Shown here piece by piece: positions 34,805 through 46,205 of a stretch of 64,000 nt of DNA (positions are counted from its first letter, which is position 1; every line of letters begins with the position of its first letter). The stretch is from contig JAJTUP010000011.1 of NCBI GenBank assembly GCA_021399435.1, positions 1,364,001 through 1,428,000 on the forward strand, in the 5' to 3' direction. This stretch comes from Diaporthe sp. PMI_573 (taxonomy: Eukaryota; Ascomycota; Sordariomycetes; Diaporthales; Diaporthaceae). The notes under the pieces were generated by a model. It was not told the origin of the DNA and searched no databases. It saw only the letters and a program-made list of their open reading frames with translations. The position numbers and the translations under genes are program-made.

Positions 34805-36938
34805 ATGAGTTGGAACACCATAATCAGTGCATCGTCCTTTACGGTTTTGTTAACTTTTGTTCTTGGTATCACCATCTGTTGTTTCCGAAAGCCCGCGTCC
34901 TTTGCCATGCACTTTCCCGGAATCTTGCCGGCGGACTCGTTGTCTGCTGTCGGCCCTTTGATATCATTGGTAGGTCATTTCGAGCTCTTCTATTAGATCA
35001 GAACTTTTGGCACTGAACCTTTCTGTCAGGGTCTCCTCATTTTAACCTACACGGCTCTCTTTCATCCTCTGAGAGCATATCCGGGCCCGTTCTTAGCGAA
35101 GCTCACCGATGGCTACAGTGGCTATTATGCCTCACAGAGGTGTCTTCATCTTAGGACGTATCATGACCATTTGAAATACGGTTGGAAACCCCCTTTGAGC
35201 CTCAACTCACCCTGGCTGGCCTTCTTTTACAGTATGAGTACTCACTATTTTCCTACAGGTTCCGTCTTGAGACAGGCCCCTAATCGTCTTGTTTTCAACA
35301 CAGTGACAGCACTGAAAGGTAGATACAGGTGTACCTCCCACATGCAGCGTACCTCCCTACATTGGAAATGGAAATATGCTAAGGCTTGACAGATATTTAC
35401 TTGAATTCAGGGGTGAACAAAGCACATCTCTATAAACAGACTCAGTTTAACCCCCAGGTAAATATCTTCGGAACATTGGACCAAGTACGCCACCGGCAGA
35501 AACGGAAAGTCTATGGACAGGTTCTTTCGGACCGCTCCCTCCGCGCCTTCGAGCCCACCATGAATGAAGAGATCGACGTTTTCCTAAAGCAGCTGTTAAA
35601 CGCTGAAGGTAGAGTAGTGAACATGTCACCCGCTTCCGAGCGTCTCGCCACCGACATTGCCGGCCAGCTGGCCTTTGGACAGCCTCTTTACACGCAAACA
35701 GAGGAGAAGAACAGGATATTTCCCCGGGCCATGGTGTCGATGAACGCAGTCGGCAGTCTTTTCAGTAAGCAATCTCATGCCTCCCTCCTATCTTTGGGGC
35801 AAATTGATACTGACCGCCTCGCATTGGCCTGGCCATCTATTTCAATCATTTGGCCTATACTTGGTCGACTGAACAGGAAAAATGGCGCAGCGTTCAATCA
35901 AGCGATCCGGGGCATCATCCAGTCACGAATGGCTCTGGCCAAGGACGCGAAGCATGAATTTTACTCGATCGCAGCAGGCGACGTGAACACAGAGGAGGGT
36001 CTCAGACGCAGCGAGCTGTGGGCTGAGGCTGTTTTCTTTCTTCCCGCAGGTGAGATTGTGTTTTATTAGTGTCGCCTGCCTGTCCTACCCAATTTTGTGT
36101 TACATATACTCGGAAGCCCTCCACTATCCTCCAACGCCCAATGCGTCAGGCCGTCCCAGTCTTGGGTATCGGTGGTTCATTGACAGACGAATGCATGATA
36201 CACAGGTGGTACCACCATTTCGGCAGCTTTAAGCGCCGTCTTCTTCTATCTCTCACGACACCCTGCCGTCTACGCCCGACTCGCCGCCGAGATCCGGACA
36301 TCTTTCACCTCGGGCCGCGCCATTCAGAGCGGACCACAGCTAAACGGATCCAAATATCTCCGTGCTGTCATCGATGAGAGCATGCGTATGTCACCACCGT
36401 TTCTTGGGACCTTCTGGCGGGAAGCCCATCAGCCCTATCACGAGCAGTTCGTGGTCGATGGGCACGCGATCCCACCTGGTACCATTGTCGGCGTGAGCCC
36501 CTACTGTATTATGCACAATGCAGACTATTTTCCCGAACCATTTGTGTTTCGTCCCGAGAGGTGGATGGACCTTGACCTTGACCAGAGCGGTACTGCTGTG
36601 TCTGGTCGGCAGACAGATCAGGAGCGATCGTTAATGCGGGCAGCCTTCGCCCCCTTTGCACTGGGAGAAACAGGGTGTTTGGGCAAAGCGATGGCATACC
36701 AGGAATTGAGTCTGGTGGTGGCGAGAACACTGTGGTACTTCGACTTTGAAGAGGCGGCTGGGGAGGCTGGCAGGCTTGGGCAAGGAGAGCCTGGAGAACG
36801 GATGGGAGGGACAGGAAAGAGGAGTACCAATTATTTGACTTGGCTGTGGCAGATCATGATGGCCCGAACTTGGTGTTCCGATCAAGGGAGCAATACGGGC
36901 AAGAGCTGGGTGTCGTGCCAGATCAGGAATTGTACTAG
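34805..36938 (+). CDS. Cytochrome P450 monooxygenase with C-terminal frameshift
   Basis: Proposed exons are 34805..34969, 35030..35180, 35259..35318, 35393..36049 and 36206..36938. Two N-terminal hydrophobic segments anchor it in the ER membrane, followed by HPLRAYPGPFLAKLTDGYSG. RQAPNRLVFNTVTALKDIYL, the oxygen-binding helix end FFLPAGGTTISAALSAVFFY, the K-helix ESMR in IDESMRMSP and FVFRPERWMD are visible. The heme loop reads FALGETGCLGKAMAYQE: the cysteine is present but the arginine usual in FxxGxRxC is Thr. After WYFDFEEAAG the frame should end EEYQLFDLAVADHDGPNLVF and so on to TAG 36938, but that lies in another frame. One base is missing near 36805-36815 (GGGAGGGAC), and the exon total is one short of a multiple of three. 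The substrate is unknown. Confidence 0.82.
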
Positions 36939-37850
36939 TAGTTTAGTAAACAAGAGACCTACAGACAGCTGGGCGGAACATGGACCTAGGAGCTTATTTG
37001 CCTCCTTCGTAAATAGTTTCGTTACTAAATGCAGTATATGGCGAACGTGGTGGGAAAAACTTTCCATGACGATACTACCTGGTGGAGATCCATAAAGGCG
37101 TCAGGATGTGGGCGAAACGCCCCCTGATGCCTGACTGAGCCACTGGGTCTGTGTCAAAGTGCTGGGATCTCCCTGCCAAGTCATTTCGTCGTCTCTCTTG
37201 CTCTGAGTTTCTAGAAATCACCTTCATCACAGCTAGTTTATTTGTTCATCCACGATCGCCACCAACAAGAAGTCCAACGGCGAATTGGCACCACCTACAG
37301 TTACCCCCGTGTGTGCCGAACTCCCGGGTGCCAACGAGAAGAAGGAGCTATCCGTTTGCGAGCTCAAGGCAGACTGCGAGCATTTCACCACAATCAAGTT
37401 TTCCATCCAAGCGCGGACAGCCTCCAGGCTTCTGGGTTGACGTACACACAGATTACGCCAAACATGGGAACTGACTCTCATTCCCCAAGGGATGCCAATG
37501 CCGTAATGACAGTTGTAACTTCCACTCAAAAGACAAGAGATTCGAGGTTCGAACTGGGGAAAAAGCGGAGGGTACAATGGTACAAGGCAGCACCGGTTGC
37601 AAGACTTAAAGTCTACCAAATGGGTATGCGCAATGTTAACATAGCCACAATGTCATCGCTATCTCAACACTTTGGGAGCTTGAATAGTCATTTGAAACTC
37701 TGCTACGTAATTTCACCCATCTGTCTGAACGACAACTTCCATCACCAAGCCTCACACATGTGCAATTACTCATCCATCCATCTTGCCATGCTTCTCCTTT
37801 TCCAAGGCCGTAGAAGTCACATATTGTACAGACTCCTCAATCCCGGCACC
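36939..37850. other. Intergenic, convergent 3' regions
   Basis: This lies between the P450 (+) and the second rhodopsin-domain gene (-). A 249-codon plus-strand frame at 37242-37991 has random-like composition, and its right end lies antisense to the rhodopsin-domain gene. I do not call it as a gene. Confidence 0.45.
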
Positions 37851-39315
37851 TCATACTTGACCATGCACAATGTAGGTACCAGAGCCACCCCGCACCTGTC
37901 CCAACTCAAGTCGCTCTGTGCTTATGGTGGGCTCGTCTCTAGAAGAAATGTACCCCTTTCCCGCGCTGCTGCTGTGAAAGACATTCCATGATTTGGTTGC
38001 CACTATTGAGTTATCCCTGGCACCAACGGAGAACTTACTTGACTCCGTTACTGATCGGCCACTAACCAATGATGATAGCTTTGACCAGCCATTCCATCTT
38101 CTAATCGGCTGGAAGCATTTGGGAATTGTTGGAAGACACCCGCAAATTATCACACATGCTGGCTCCACGATACTAAATATGATGGCATTGCTCTGGTCAT
38201 CTATGAATTTATTAGCTTGTAAACTGAAAGTCCTGTACGGAATTTGAGGTTCGATGTGAAAAGCAAAGAACAAAGGCAATGGACGAACAGGTCAAATCCA
38301 TTGAGGAGTTTTGCGATTGTGAGCTTTGGAATTGTGCTACAATGATCATTCGAGCGATCGCAATGGCCACTGCCCTGAGCATGGGTTAGTCATACGCATC
38401 TTTTAAGGGCAAGTTGTATACATACACAAGACCGACCATAAACACCACGCTGAGACCAAGCCTTTTTCCAAAATTCAACCTGAGTCTCCAGATTGATGGC
38501 TGAGGAAGCAAGATGAGGAAGATGTCTGTGAGTGCAATGAGAATATTGAGACTGAGACTTGCGGCAGCTGGTGGGGAACAGGCGTGAGGGACACCCCAAT
38601 TTGTGCTGATCGGTTGGCATTGAAGGGCAGTGACGATGATGGAAGCGCACAGAACGAGGCTTGTGAAGACCCAAAGGAAGTAGGAGCCGAATCGCAGTAG
38701 GGGATCACACAGGGTAAATATGCGCGTTAAGAGCGAAAGAGCTGCGATCTTGGCAAAGAATTGACAAATGCCGTAAATCAAAGAAAATGCCAGCGTCGTC
38801 TAATTGAAGTTGCTAGTTAGAGCGGGGAGATCAAACAAGAGACAGACGAGGACTGTCAAGCAGCATAATGTGCAGCGGGCATGGGCATACCTTCCCTAGG
38901 GTGATTGGGGATGTAGGGTGTTCTTGAAACCAGGTGAAATGATGGCCAATTCCATGGGTGGTCACTAAATAAACATATTAATATAGTCGCTCACAACGCC
39001 CTTCCATTGGAGTCGAGGACTCTTTGACGAACTTATGCCAATACAGACTTGAACCCCAATCAAAAATACCTGGTTTAAAGTCAATTACTAGGCCATGATG
39101 CAGGAGCCCTGGGGGTCGAGACCCTAAGCAACTTACTGTAGCAGAAAGAGAAAGAAAATCATCAAGTCCAAGGCCCACACCTGTGATTTTCTCGATACGA
39201 AGCGACATACAAGGCAAAAGACAGTCAGGCCAGTGAAGACAGCCGTGACCTCAACTATCATACCGCTCACATTCTCATTAGGATCGGGAAGCACAGGCAT
39301 CTGCTGGCCACTCAT
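37851..39315 (-). CDS. Second rhodopsin-domain membrane protein (SAT4/PTH11-like), apparent 1-base deletion
   Basis: Proposed exons are 39315..39137, 39069..39033, 38964..38891, 38799..38426, 38374..38289 and 38200..37851, about 366 residues. Features in order are VEVTAVFTGLTVFCLVCRFV and WALDLMIFFLFLLQ, then VFLIGVQVCIGIM and THGIGHHFTWF, AFSLIYGICQFFAKIAAL followed by LTRIF, the helix VFTSLVLCASIIVTALQCQP, LGLSVVFMVGLVAVAIAIAR, and IVEPACVIICGCLPTIPK with a polar tail. These are the seven helices and motifs of the fungal rhodopsin domain. Every junction is in phase except the first. Exon 1 ends CA|GTAAGT where CAG|GTAAGT would keep the frame, so one G appears lost at the donor. It may be a pseudogene or a base-call error. 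The receptor ligand is unknown. Confidence 0.7.
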
Positions 39316-40327
39316 CTTGAAGCTGAAGGCACAAGGAGATGAGAAAAACGAGAGCAGAGTTTGACAAAGGAATGTGGTAGAAGCTTAGAACGCTCTTCAC
39401 TGGGAATCCAATCGACCCTGACAATGACACGACTTTTCTGGGCTGCAGTCTACTTTGATCAGCTCTGGAGGAACCCCGTGGGAGTAGAGAAGATTCTTAT
39501 GACTGCTTTGGTTCAGTTGTGACACAAAAGCAATGACTAGGCTGGCCAGTCGGGTTAAAGCTTTCGCAAAACTTTTCGCAAATGCATGATGCTTGGAAAT
39601 GACCAGCTGATGAGAGGATTGAGGCGGAGTTGGTCTTGGGACATTATTCCTCTGCACAGTCACCGAAGGCCCTGAAAGGCAGGTGCCACCGCTTTCGGGT
39701 CCTCTGCCGCGCATAGATAAATTAAGCACCAGCTGTGGCACCCTCCCAACTCATCCACACGCCCTGCCAGCCTATCGTCTGCTGCAGGCTGAGAAGCAGC
39801 CTGAAATATCTTCTAGAGCAAGGACTGCAGTCATGTTGAGTAACGTGAATCCTGACACCTTTGTAGTCCGTATTGACGCTGTGACCTGGAAACTCGCATG
39901 GGGTCACATTCGATATATTGGCCCCCTACCATTGTGGTTGTGCTACAGTGATATGCACCCAACCGCCGTAATACATGATTATGCGGGACTTTCAAAATGA
40001 GATCTGAGCTGCACGTTCTAGGTTACTTAGTGGCTTTCTGCAAGTGACCCAGCCATGCAAACCCTCCTCCATGTTTTCTTTTTGATACAGGCACCCCTCC
40101 GAAAGTATCAGACACTTCCAGATGTCGTGCAACACCTTCAGGTGATTGATTAGTGCTCATTAAGGGGGTGGGGTGCCAACACCACACCCTGGCTGAAGGG
40201 ACAGTGCTGAAGTGAAGCACCCTCACATTTCTTTGTTCATTCCTTCTCAAGCACCTTCAATGCTCTAAGTTGTGCACCAGACACCAACAATTTTGTCCAA
40301 TCCGTCCCATCAGTGAACACTACGACC
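39316..40327. other. Intergenic, divergent promoters
   Basis: This is the head-to-head space between the rhodopsin-domain gene (-) and the aldo-keto reductase gene (+). No gene recognised. Confidence 0.5.
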
Positions 40328-41389
40328 ATGCTGAGGATCTACTTCGGGGCCGGTATATTCCTGAAGGACCTGGACTACAACTCCGCCGAGGACGTCAGGC
40401 CATGGCTCGATGTTCTTCTGGAAAATAAGGATATCATCAGCGGACTCGACAGCGCCATTGCCTATGGCGAATGCGAGGAGTGGCTAGGTCAGCTTGACGT
40501 CGGATCACAATACGGCTTCCCTGTTTCAACTAAGCTCCCTGGTGGTGTTCATCCCTTCCTAGTCTCCAACAAGGAGAACATTCTTGCCCAAGCTAGAGAG
40601 AGCTTAAGCAAGGTCGGGGTCAAGCAGGTGAGTGCAACACGAAGACTACCACATAGCCCCTCGAAAACTAACCACGGGTGTCGATATTTAGTTTGACATC
40701 CTTTTTTTGCATGCCCCAGATGCACGTGTTCCTGTCGAGGAAACGCTATGTGGATTTGATTCCGTTTATAAAGAGGGTATCTTCAAGCATTTTGGGCTCT
40801 CCAACCACACCGCCGAACAGGTCGAGGAAGTCATGAAGGTTTGCAAGAACAACAACTTTGTACCTCCAACTGTGTTTCAGGGTAGTTATAACCCGATAGC
40901 TCGTCTGCCCGAAGACCAACTGCTTCCTGTTTTGCGTAAGCACGGCATATCTTTCGTGGCGTACAGCCCCATGGCTGGCGGGTTCTTGGCGAAGACATCT
41001 GCGCAATTCCGCGATCACCCCGACTCCCTCCAGGGTCGTTGGAACAAGCAGGATTCCTTGGTAAGACTTACCAATTCCTCTACAACAAGCCCCTGCCTCT
41101 GCAAGCACTAGACAAGTGGCACGGGATTGCTGCTGCCGAGGGTATCTCCGGGCCCGAGATGGCCTACCGCTGGGTCGCGTACAACTCTGCTCTTATGAAG
41201 AATGATGGTATGGTTGTTGGGGCAACGACAGTTGAGCAGTGGAAGAGTAACCTCGCAGCAATACAGAAGGGCCCTCTGAGCTCGGAGACGGTAGTTCAGA
41301 TTAATGCCCTGTGGACGCCTGAACTGAAAGCGATCGGAACGTTGGACAACTATCAGGCGGTGAAGGCGGTGAAGGCAGCCCCCATGTAA
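40328..41389 (+). CDS. Aldo-keto reductase (AKR7/aflatoxin-aldehyde reductase type), frameshifted
   Basis: Exons 40328..40627 and 40692..41389, with a 64-nt intron (GTGAGT...TTAG), encode about 332 residues if one base is restored. The TIM-barrel enzyme reduces aldehydes and ketones with NADPH. The catalytic Asp and Tyr are in LDSAIAYGECEEWLG, Lys in VSTKLPGG and His in LFLHAPDARVPVEETL. FKHFGLSNHTAEQVEEV, FVAYSPMAGGFLAKTS and MAYRWVAYNSALM support the AKR7 group. At 41059-41062 the frame breaks: DSL is followed in the next frame by GKTYQFLYNKPLPLQALDKW. TTGGTAAG would be TTGGGTAAG in an intact gene, so one G seems to be missing. A GTAAGA donor lies at the same place, but splicing there removes conserved residues and gives the wrong frame. 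Confidence 0.8.
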
Positions 41390-42276
41390 TTTGTCTTTAC
41401 GAACCTATACGCAAGACGGCAGCAGACCCGCCATTCTATGTAAGGGAAGGGTCAGGACTGAGCGCCTCTTCGGCGCCGCCCCAATATATTTAAACCACAA
41501 ACAGAGTCCCTTGAGAGTTGTACCAAGGTCTTCCACAGTCTCGAAGCTTGATGGTAGTGTCCCACATTGTTCAATTCGGATCGCTCCATGTTAAAGTTCA
41601 TTGACTAGGCCGTTCTAATGGGCCAAAGTCGCGCTCTTAGTTTAATATTAGCTTCGGCCACACGTTTTCTTTTTATCAACTGTTCATTAGTCTGTCTACT
41701 CTATACTCAACCTTCCAACTGCTCTTCAGCCCTACACTTATATATAAAGTCAACGACGGCTTTATATATTTACTTATACTTCTCCCTCAGCACTCGTTGG
41801 TATAAGGTTCAAAGACCTATTATAATATTTTTCGACTAGTGTTATTCAACTATATATACTCTGCTACGATCTATGTTTAGAAGCCATTGTACTAAGTCGA
41901 TTAATAACTAGACCATATTAAGCTGTCTTATTGTCTATTCTCTCTCTTTTAGTTTAAGTCTCTTCTCTATCTTTAATTTAATAGCCCTAAGCTCCTTCAT
42001 CTATTAAAAATAGATCTTATACTAATTAAGTATAATTATAAATATTATATGAAAACAGAGGTACCGTTTTATTCGGTCCCCTTTTATTTGGAGCGCGTGG
42101 CAACTGGTGTGCGGCGAACTCACGTGATCTCGCTCGTTGACCGCCTGCTAGCCTAAAAACCTGTCGGCACGCAAATTTCGTTCTAGCTTCTCCCCACTTC
42201 ACTAGGTTCCATCTCACACCACACCCATTCAAACTGCAAAGCGACTGCTCACTGGTCAAACAGACGAAAAGGCAAA
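41390..42276. other. AT-rich island, possible RIP-affected relic, plus promoter
   Basis: From about 41590 to 42060 the composition switches sharply to AT-rich with many TA steps and stops in all frames, like the retrotransposon zone at 46-64 kb. No intact domain could be read. After 42060 the sequence returns to normal and serves as the promoter of the next gene. Confidence 0.45.
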
Positions 42277-44367
42277 ATGGCGTCCTCAAGGCACCACGAA
42301 GCCTACTTAGCCAAGCTGCAGCAGATACAGGATGCCGACGCAGCGCGACTCGACGCCTTTCGCCAAGCCGATCAGGACCGCAGGGCTCTGTTTGAGGAAG
42401 TTTTGACCAAGTACAAAGATCTAATTGTGCTTCACGATGATCTTACAAGCGATATGAACGATCTGAAGCTTGCCAATAGATCCCTTAATTATAGCATTAA
42501 AGGAATGAGCGGAGAGCTTGATGCCCTCAAGCATCAGCAGGTATGTTTGCACGGTTTCTATCTACCTAGGTATACGCATCAGCACCCACGCCATTTTACT
42601 GGTGTCGTGCTGGATAATCAAGATCCGGGCATATGTTTCTCTAGACATCTTTGCGTCAATTTGCGAGTGAGGCGAGCCTTGCAAGTGTTCATGGTCCATA
42701 GGCGGCAGCCAGTCACCATCACGCAAGGGTCATCGTCCTACTCGCCCGACAGGGTCCCAAGCGGCGTCCATTTACACGTGGCACCTTTGTTGCTGGGAGG
42801 AGGGCCAGTTGCAGCAATGTTGTCAGATTTGCTGACACTGCTGTAAACTTTGGTAGGGTTCAAACTCGTTGGTTGGCGTCTTTATTGACGGCGATGGCGC
42901 CAAGTTCCACGAAAATTTGTAAGCAATCTTTTGCCGTTGATGATGGATTCAGTTGATGTGGTTCCTCGACTATCTTACATGTGGTATACTAAATCAGCAC
43001 TGTCACAGAATCAAAGATGGGGTCGAGGGGGGAGAACTTGCCGCACAGAAAATGAAAGACGCTATTAAGAAGCAGCTTAAAGAAATTTATCCAGGTGAAA
43101 ATACCGACAACTGGCAGATTATAGTCTGGTATATCACTGCGCTGGATGGTCTTGCCAGTGTATACCAGGGTTATCTATCCCAAAAGATGGAATATTCCGG
43201 TGTGAACTTCAGGGAGTCTTTGCGTCGATTCTCGATAGGAGTCAACCGGGGAGCCGACTACAACTTCAATTTTATTGATGTTGGCGGCGGGAAGGTTTTG
43301 AAGTTAAAAGAGATCACAGACGCAAAGCTGCGCGAGACCTTCAAGATGAGTGAGCGCTGCCTACGACCCATCCTCCCCCAACAATATGCCCCCTTCTACC
43401 GTTGAGACGTGGGAGGGGGAAAGGAGCAATGCACTAACAGTGCTTGTCAAAGTGCTTCCCCACTGCCGGCACGTCTTCTTTGCAGGCTGCCACGACGAGG
43501 GCTACGTCACATTCCTCAGTCCTTACAAGCATGATCAGAAAATCGCACCCAAGATCACTCTGATTGAAACGCACGGAACCAGACCAAAATTCTACGAGCT
43601 TGGTTTTGGGATGACAAAGTTTCCGGGGATATTCCGCACGGAGGACTTCAGTGCCCAACCAGCGTCGTACCGTCCCACCAGCCCGACTTTTCCGTCGCAT
43701 GAGCCAACCCGCGCCAATAGTGTCGCGTCGCCCTTCCCAGCCCTTGAGAACCGAGCCCCCACGCCCGTGATGAGTTCAACCGGGGGGCCGTCCTGGGCGA
43801 GCTCCGCCCGGAACGGCCTGCCCCCGTCCTCCAGGATGATCGACATCACGCCGTCGAAGCGGGCGTCTGACGGTAACGCGAAAAGATACTACCTGGTGAA
43901 CGGGCAGAACGAGCGGGTGGATGAGCCGCTGCCCAAGCCGCAGCAGCATGCGTATGATCAGATGACCGCGCGCATTCAGAATGAGAATGGGGGCCTGAAT
44001 TTCTGCAATCAGTGCTACTTCTTCGGCCCAGGGACGTGTAACAAGCTCGGCAACTTTCGGCATGGGAAGGCCGCCCTGACCCCCGCAGAAGAGCTCGTGT
44101 TGAGGCAGATGGTCCGGGGCCTCCCGTGCTCCGATGGTTCCTGGTGTGATGACATCAATTGTCCGTATGGTCACAACTGCCGATACGGCTCATACTGCAA
44201 CAATCCAGGGGGGTGCAAGTTTGCATCTACTCATCATGTGAATAAGGTATGTTGGCTAGTCCTCTTCCTCATTCCACCGTGAGAGTGACACTCCTGGCTT
44301 GCTGACTGGCACACTGTAGACACCAAGTCGGAGGATATTCGAGGATGGCACCTTTAAACTTGTTTGA
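42277..44367 (+). CDS. CCCH-type zinc-finger protein
   Basis: Five exons, 42277..42540, 42857..42918, 43009..43349, 43441..44246 and 44320..44367, encode about 506 residues with matching phases. The N-terminus is a coiled coil (residues 1-88, rich in Lys/Gln/Asp/Leu). It is followed by a conserved fungal domain starting VGVFIDGDGAKFHENL, with WQIIVWYITALDGLASVYQ and HCRHVFFAGCHDEGYVTFL, which has the look of a NYN/PIN-like nucleotide-binding fold. A Ser/Pro-rich linker leads to cysteine-rich fingers near the C-terminus: NFCNQCYFFGPGTCNKLGNF, CSDGSWCDDINCPYGHNC and CRYGSYCNNPGGCKFASTHH. The combination suggests RNA binding or processing; this is inference. The stop after the third exon in the unspliced frame disappears with the intron GTGAGC...ACAG. 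No lesion is visible. Confidence 0.83.
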
Positions 44368-45031
44368 GTCCGAGTGGATGCCATGGTCTTCAATGCAGCA
44401 TCCCTGGGCTCTCATTACATATGTTGTAAGAACACCTGGGGCATCATTGTTGTGGCTGTCAGGTTGGATAAGAGCAGATTGACTCTTTCTATGTGCTACT
44501 CGACGTCAACGCATACGAAGTGGATGTTATGGTCTTCAATGCCAATATTCTTTACTGTTATATCTTTTTTATGGAATTGTATTGATATCACGTTTCACTG
44601 AGGCTCATCCCCTTGTCGGATACGAGAACAAATGGCTAGGCAATTTTGGCTCCGTGGTATTGAACGTTTTTGTTTGTGTTGGACAGAAATAGTTATATCA
44701 AGGTTGTCAGAGTCCTCTTTATAACCTAGCCAGTGAGACATGCATGTATGGGTAGCGTATAAAATTGGTATTCTTTAGATGACCTCGTGGGCGTAGCCTT
44801 TCACGGTCAGCAAACTTTTCGAAAGACTTTCGTGATCCAAGTCTCAACATTCTGGTAGCCACCCATTTATCTCCGCTCCACCAGGTTCTTATCTTGGGAC
44901 AGGTCATGGCTAAGAATAAAGGTACCAGCATGTACGAGCACGCTTTCATATCTCCCAGTCCTAACAATGTGCCCGCCGTCATTCTCTCCTGATGTATTTG
45001 ACCTTTCGCACCATCCAGAGCAAACTAACGA
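44368..45031. other. Intergenic, no gene recognised
   Basis: A short minus-strand frame at 44719-44982 has no recognisable motif. Nothing else is seen. Confidence 0.45.
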
Positions 45032-45470
45032 TCAAGCCTCGTCTGGGCTTTCGTGTAATTCGAGGCCGACCAAGCCATCTTCTCCATCCCCAACAAGGAT
45101 CTTAGCACAGATTTCCCCGCGGACGAGGTTCTTTCGTGGCAGAATTTGGGTAGCAACTTGGCCTTGCTCATCTTGACGAGTGACTATGCCCTGGCTAAGC
45201 ACACGGTCCACGTATTCCTGGCTTCTAACCTTCACGCCAAGAATCTCCGTGCCGATCTCCCACACTGGGGTTGCGCTCCAGCCGTGGCAATCACTGCGCA
45301 TCATACTCTCACTCTCGGCCCATGTCGTCAGGTTATCTGCAATCATCTTCTCCCATGGCTGGATCAGTGTAGCCCAGCACTCCTCGTACACCCCTGCGAG
45401 GCTGATGGCCCTAAAGATGTAAAACCCAAAGGCGAAGCTTGCCTTTGCGAGGCATCCTTCCGGGACTGCT
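45032..45470 (-). pseudogene. Alpha-L-rhamnosidase (GH78-like) C-terminal fragment
   Basis: The minus-strand frame reads LAKASFAFGFYIFRAISLAG, YEECWATLIQPWEKMIADNL, TTWAESESMMRSDCHGWSAT and PVWEIGTEILGVKV, ending at a stop at 45032. The segment TTWAE...RSDCHGWSA.P is the signature of the (alpha/alpha)6-barrel end and C-terminal domain of alpha-L-rhamnosidases, which cleave terminal rhamnose from plant glycosides. At least 80% of the expected protein upstream is absent, because at about 45470 the sequence becomes the sugar transporter reading the other way. It cannot encode an active enzyme. Confidence 0.65.
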
Positions 45471-46205
45471 TCAGGGGTACCAATTGGCGGCGCACTCGCA
45501 TTGTGCTATACGCCAATGGCCTATCGCAAATGACGGGGGCAACGTTCATTAACAACTCGCCCTACTTCATGGTTCTTGCGGGATTTTCGGCGACAAATAC
45601 GGCGACGATGGTTGAGGTCGGCATCGCAATGTCTATCTTCTCTGGTATCCTGACCCTCTGGGCCATGGCACGCGTGGGCCGCCGTTCAATCGTTCTGTCA
45701 GGTATCGGCCTCGCTGCCGTATTGTTCTTCATTATGGGTATCGCCGCATCTGTGCCGAATCAATCATCAGCTTCTTTATGGTGTGTGGCCATCACTTTAC
45801 GGATGGTCTGGCTTAGTATCGGTCCAGCCAATGGACCCGCTCTCGCTGTCGCTGCAGAGGTTTCCAGCGTCAGACTCAGAGCCAAGACGTTGGCCATCGG
45901 CTTCTTTTTCAACTACTTTTACAGCACAGTGTGGAATATTGTGGTTCCGTACCTGTTTAACCCCGGCGAAGGTAACCTTGGTGGCCTCATGGGTTGGATC
46001 TTCTTCGTTACGTCTGTTCTTGCTTTTGGGGTAATGTTGACCTGCCTGAAACCAAGGATCTGTCTTTCGAGCGGATTGATCGTCGTTTTGAAGACAAGGT
46101 CGACACCCGTGGCTTCATAAATTCGGAAACTGACTCGACGATATCAACCAAACAGGATTACATCGAAATGGGAAATGTCACTAATGTAGAGACACCACTA
46201 GCCTA
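45450..46205 (+). pseudogene. MFS sugar transporter, 5'-truncated and frameshifted
   Basis: The C-terminal half of a sugar porter begins near FRDCFRGTNWRRTRIVLYAN, which is the central-loop/helix-7 junction of this family. It then covers SPYFMVLAGFSATNTATMVE, the second VGRR loop (MARVGRRSIVLSG), LAIGFFFNYFYSTVWNIVVP and GLMGWIFFVTSVLAFG. The PETK signature (DLPETKDLSFERIDRRF) and the tail follow in another frame. The shift lies at the G4 run 46028-46031 and one added G would restore it. Helices 1-6 are missing, and upstream is the oppositely oriented rhamnosidase fragment. Transport activity is not expected. Confidence 0.72.

Noticed and set aside
37242..37991. 249-codon plus-strand open frame
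   Set aside because: The composition is random-like, no motif is visible, and its right end overlaps antisense to the last exon of the rhodopsin-domain gene.
41061..41111. Intron at GTAAGA...CTAG in the aldo-keto reductase
   Set aside because: It would delete conserved family residues (YQFLYNKP) and leave the downstream exon out of frame.
34805..41389. Secondary-metabolite gene cluster (P450, reductases, MFS)
   Set aside because: No PKS, NRPS, terpene or DMAT backbone gene is present and the genes are interspersed with unrelated families.
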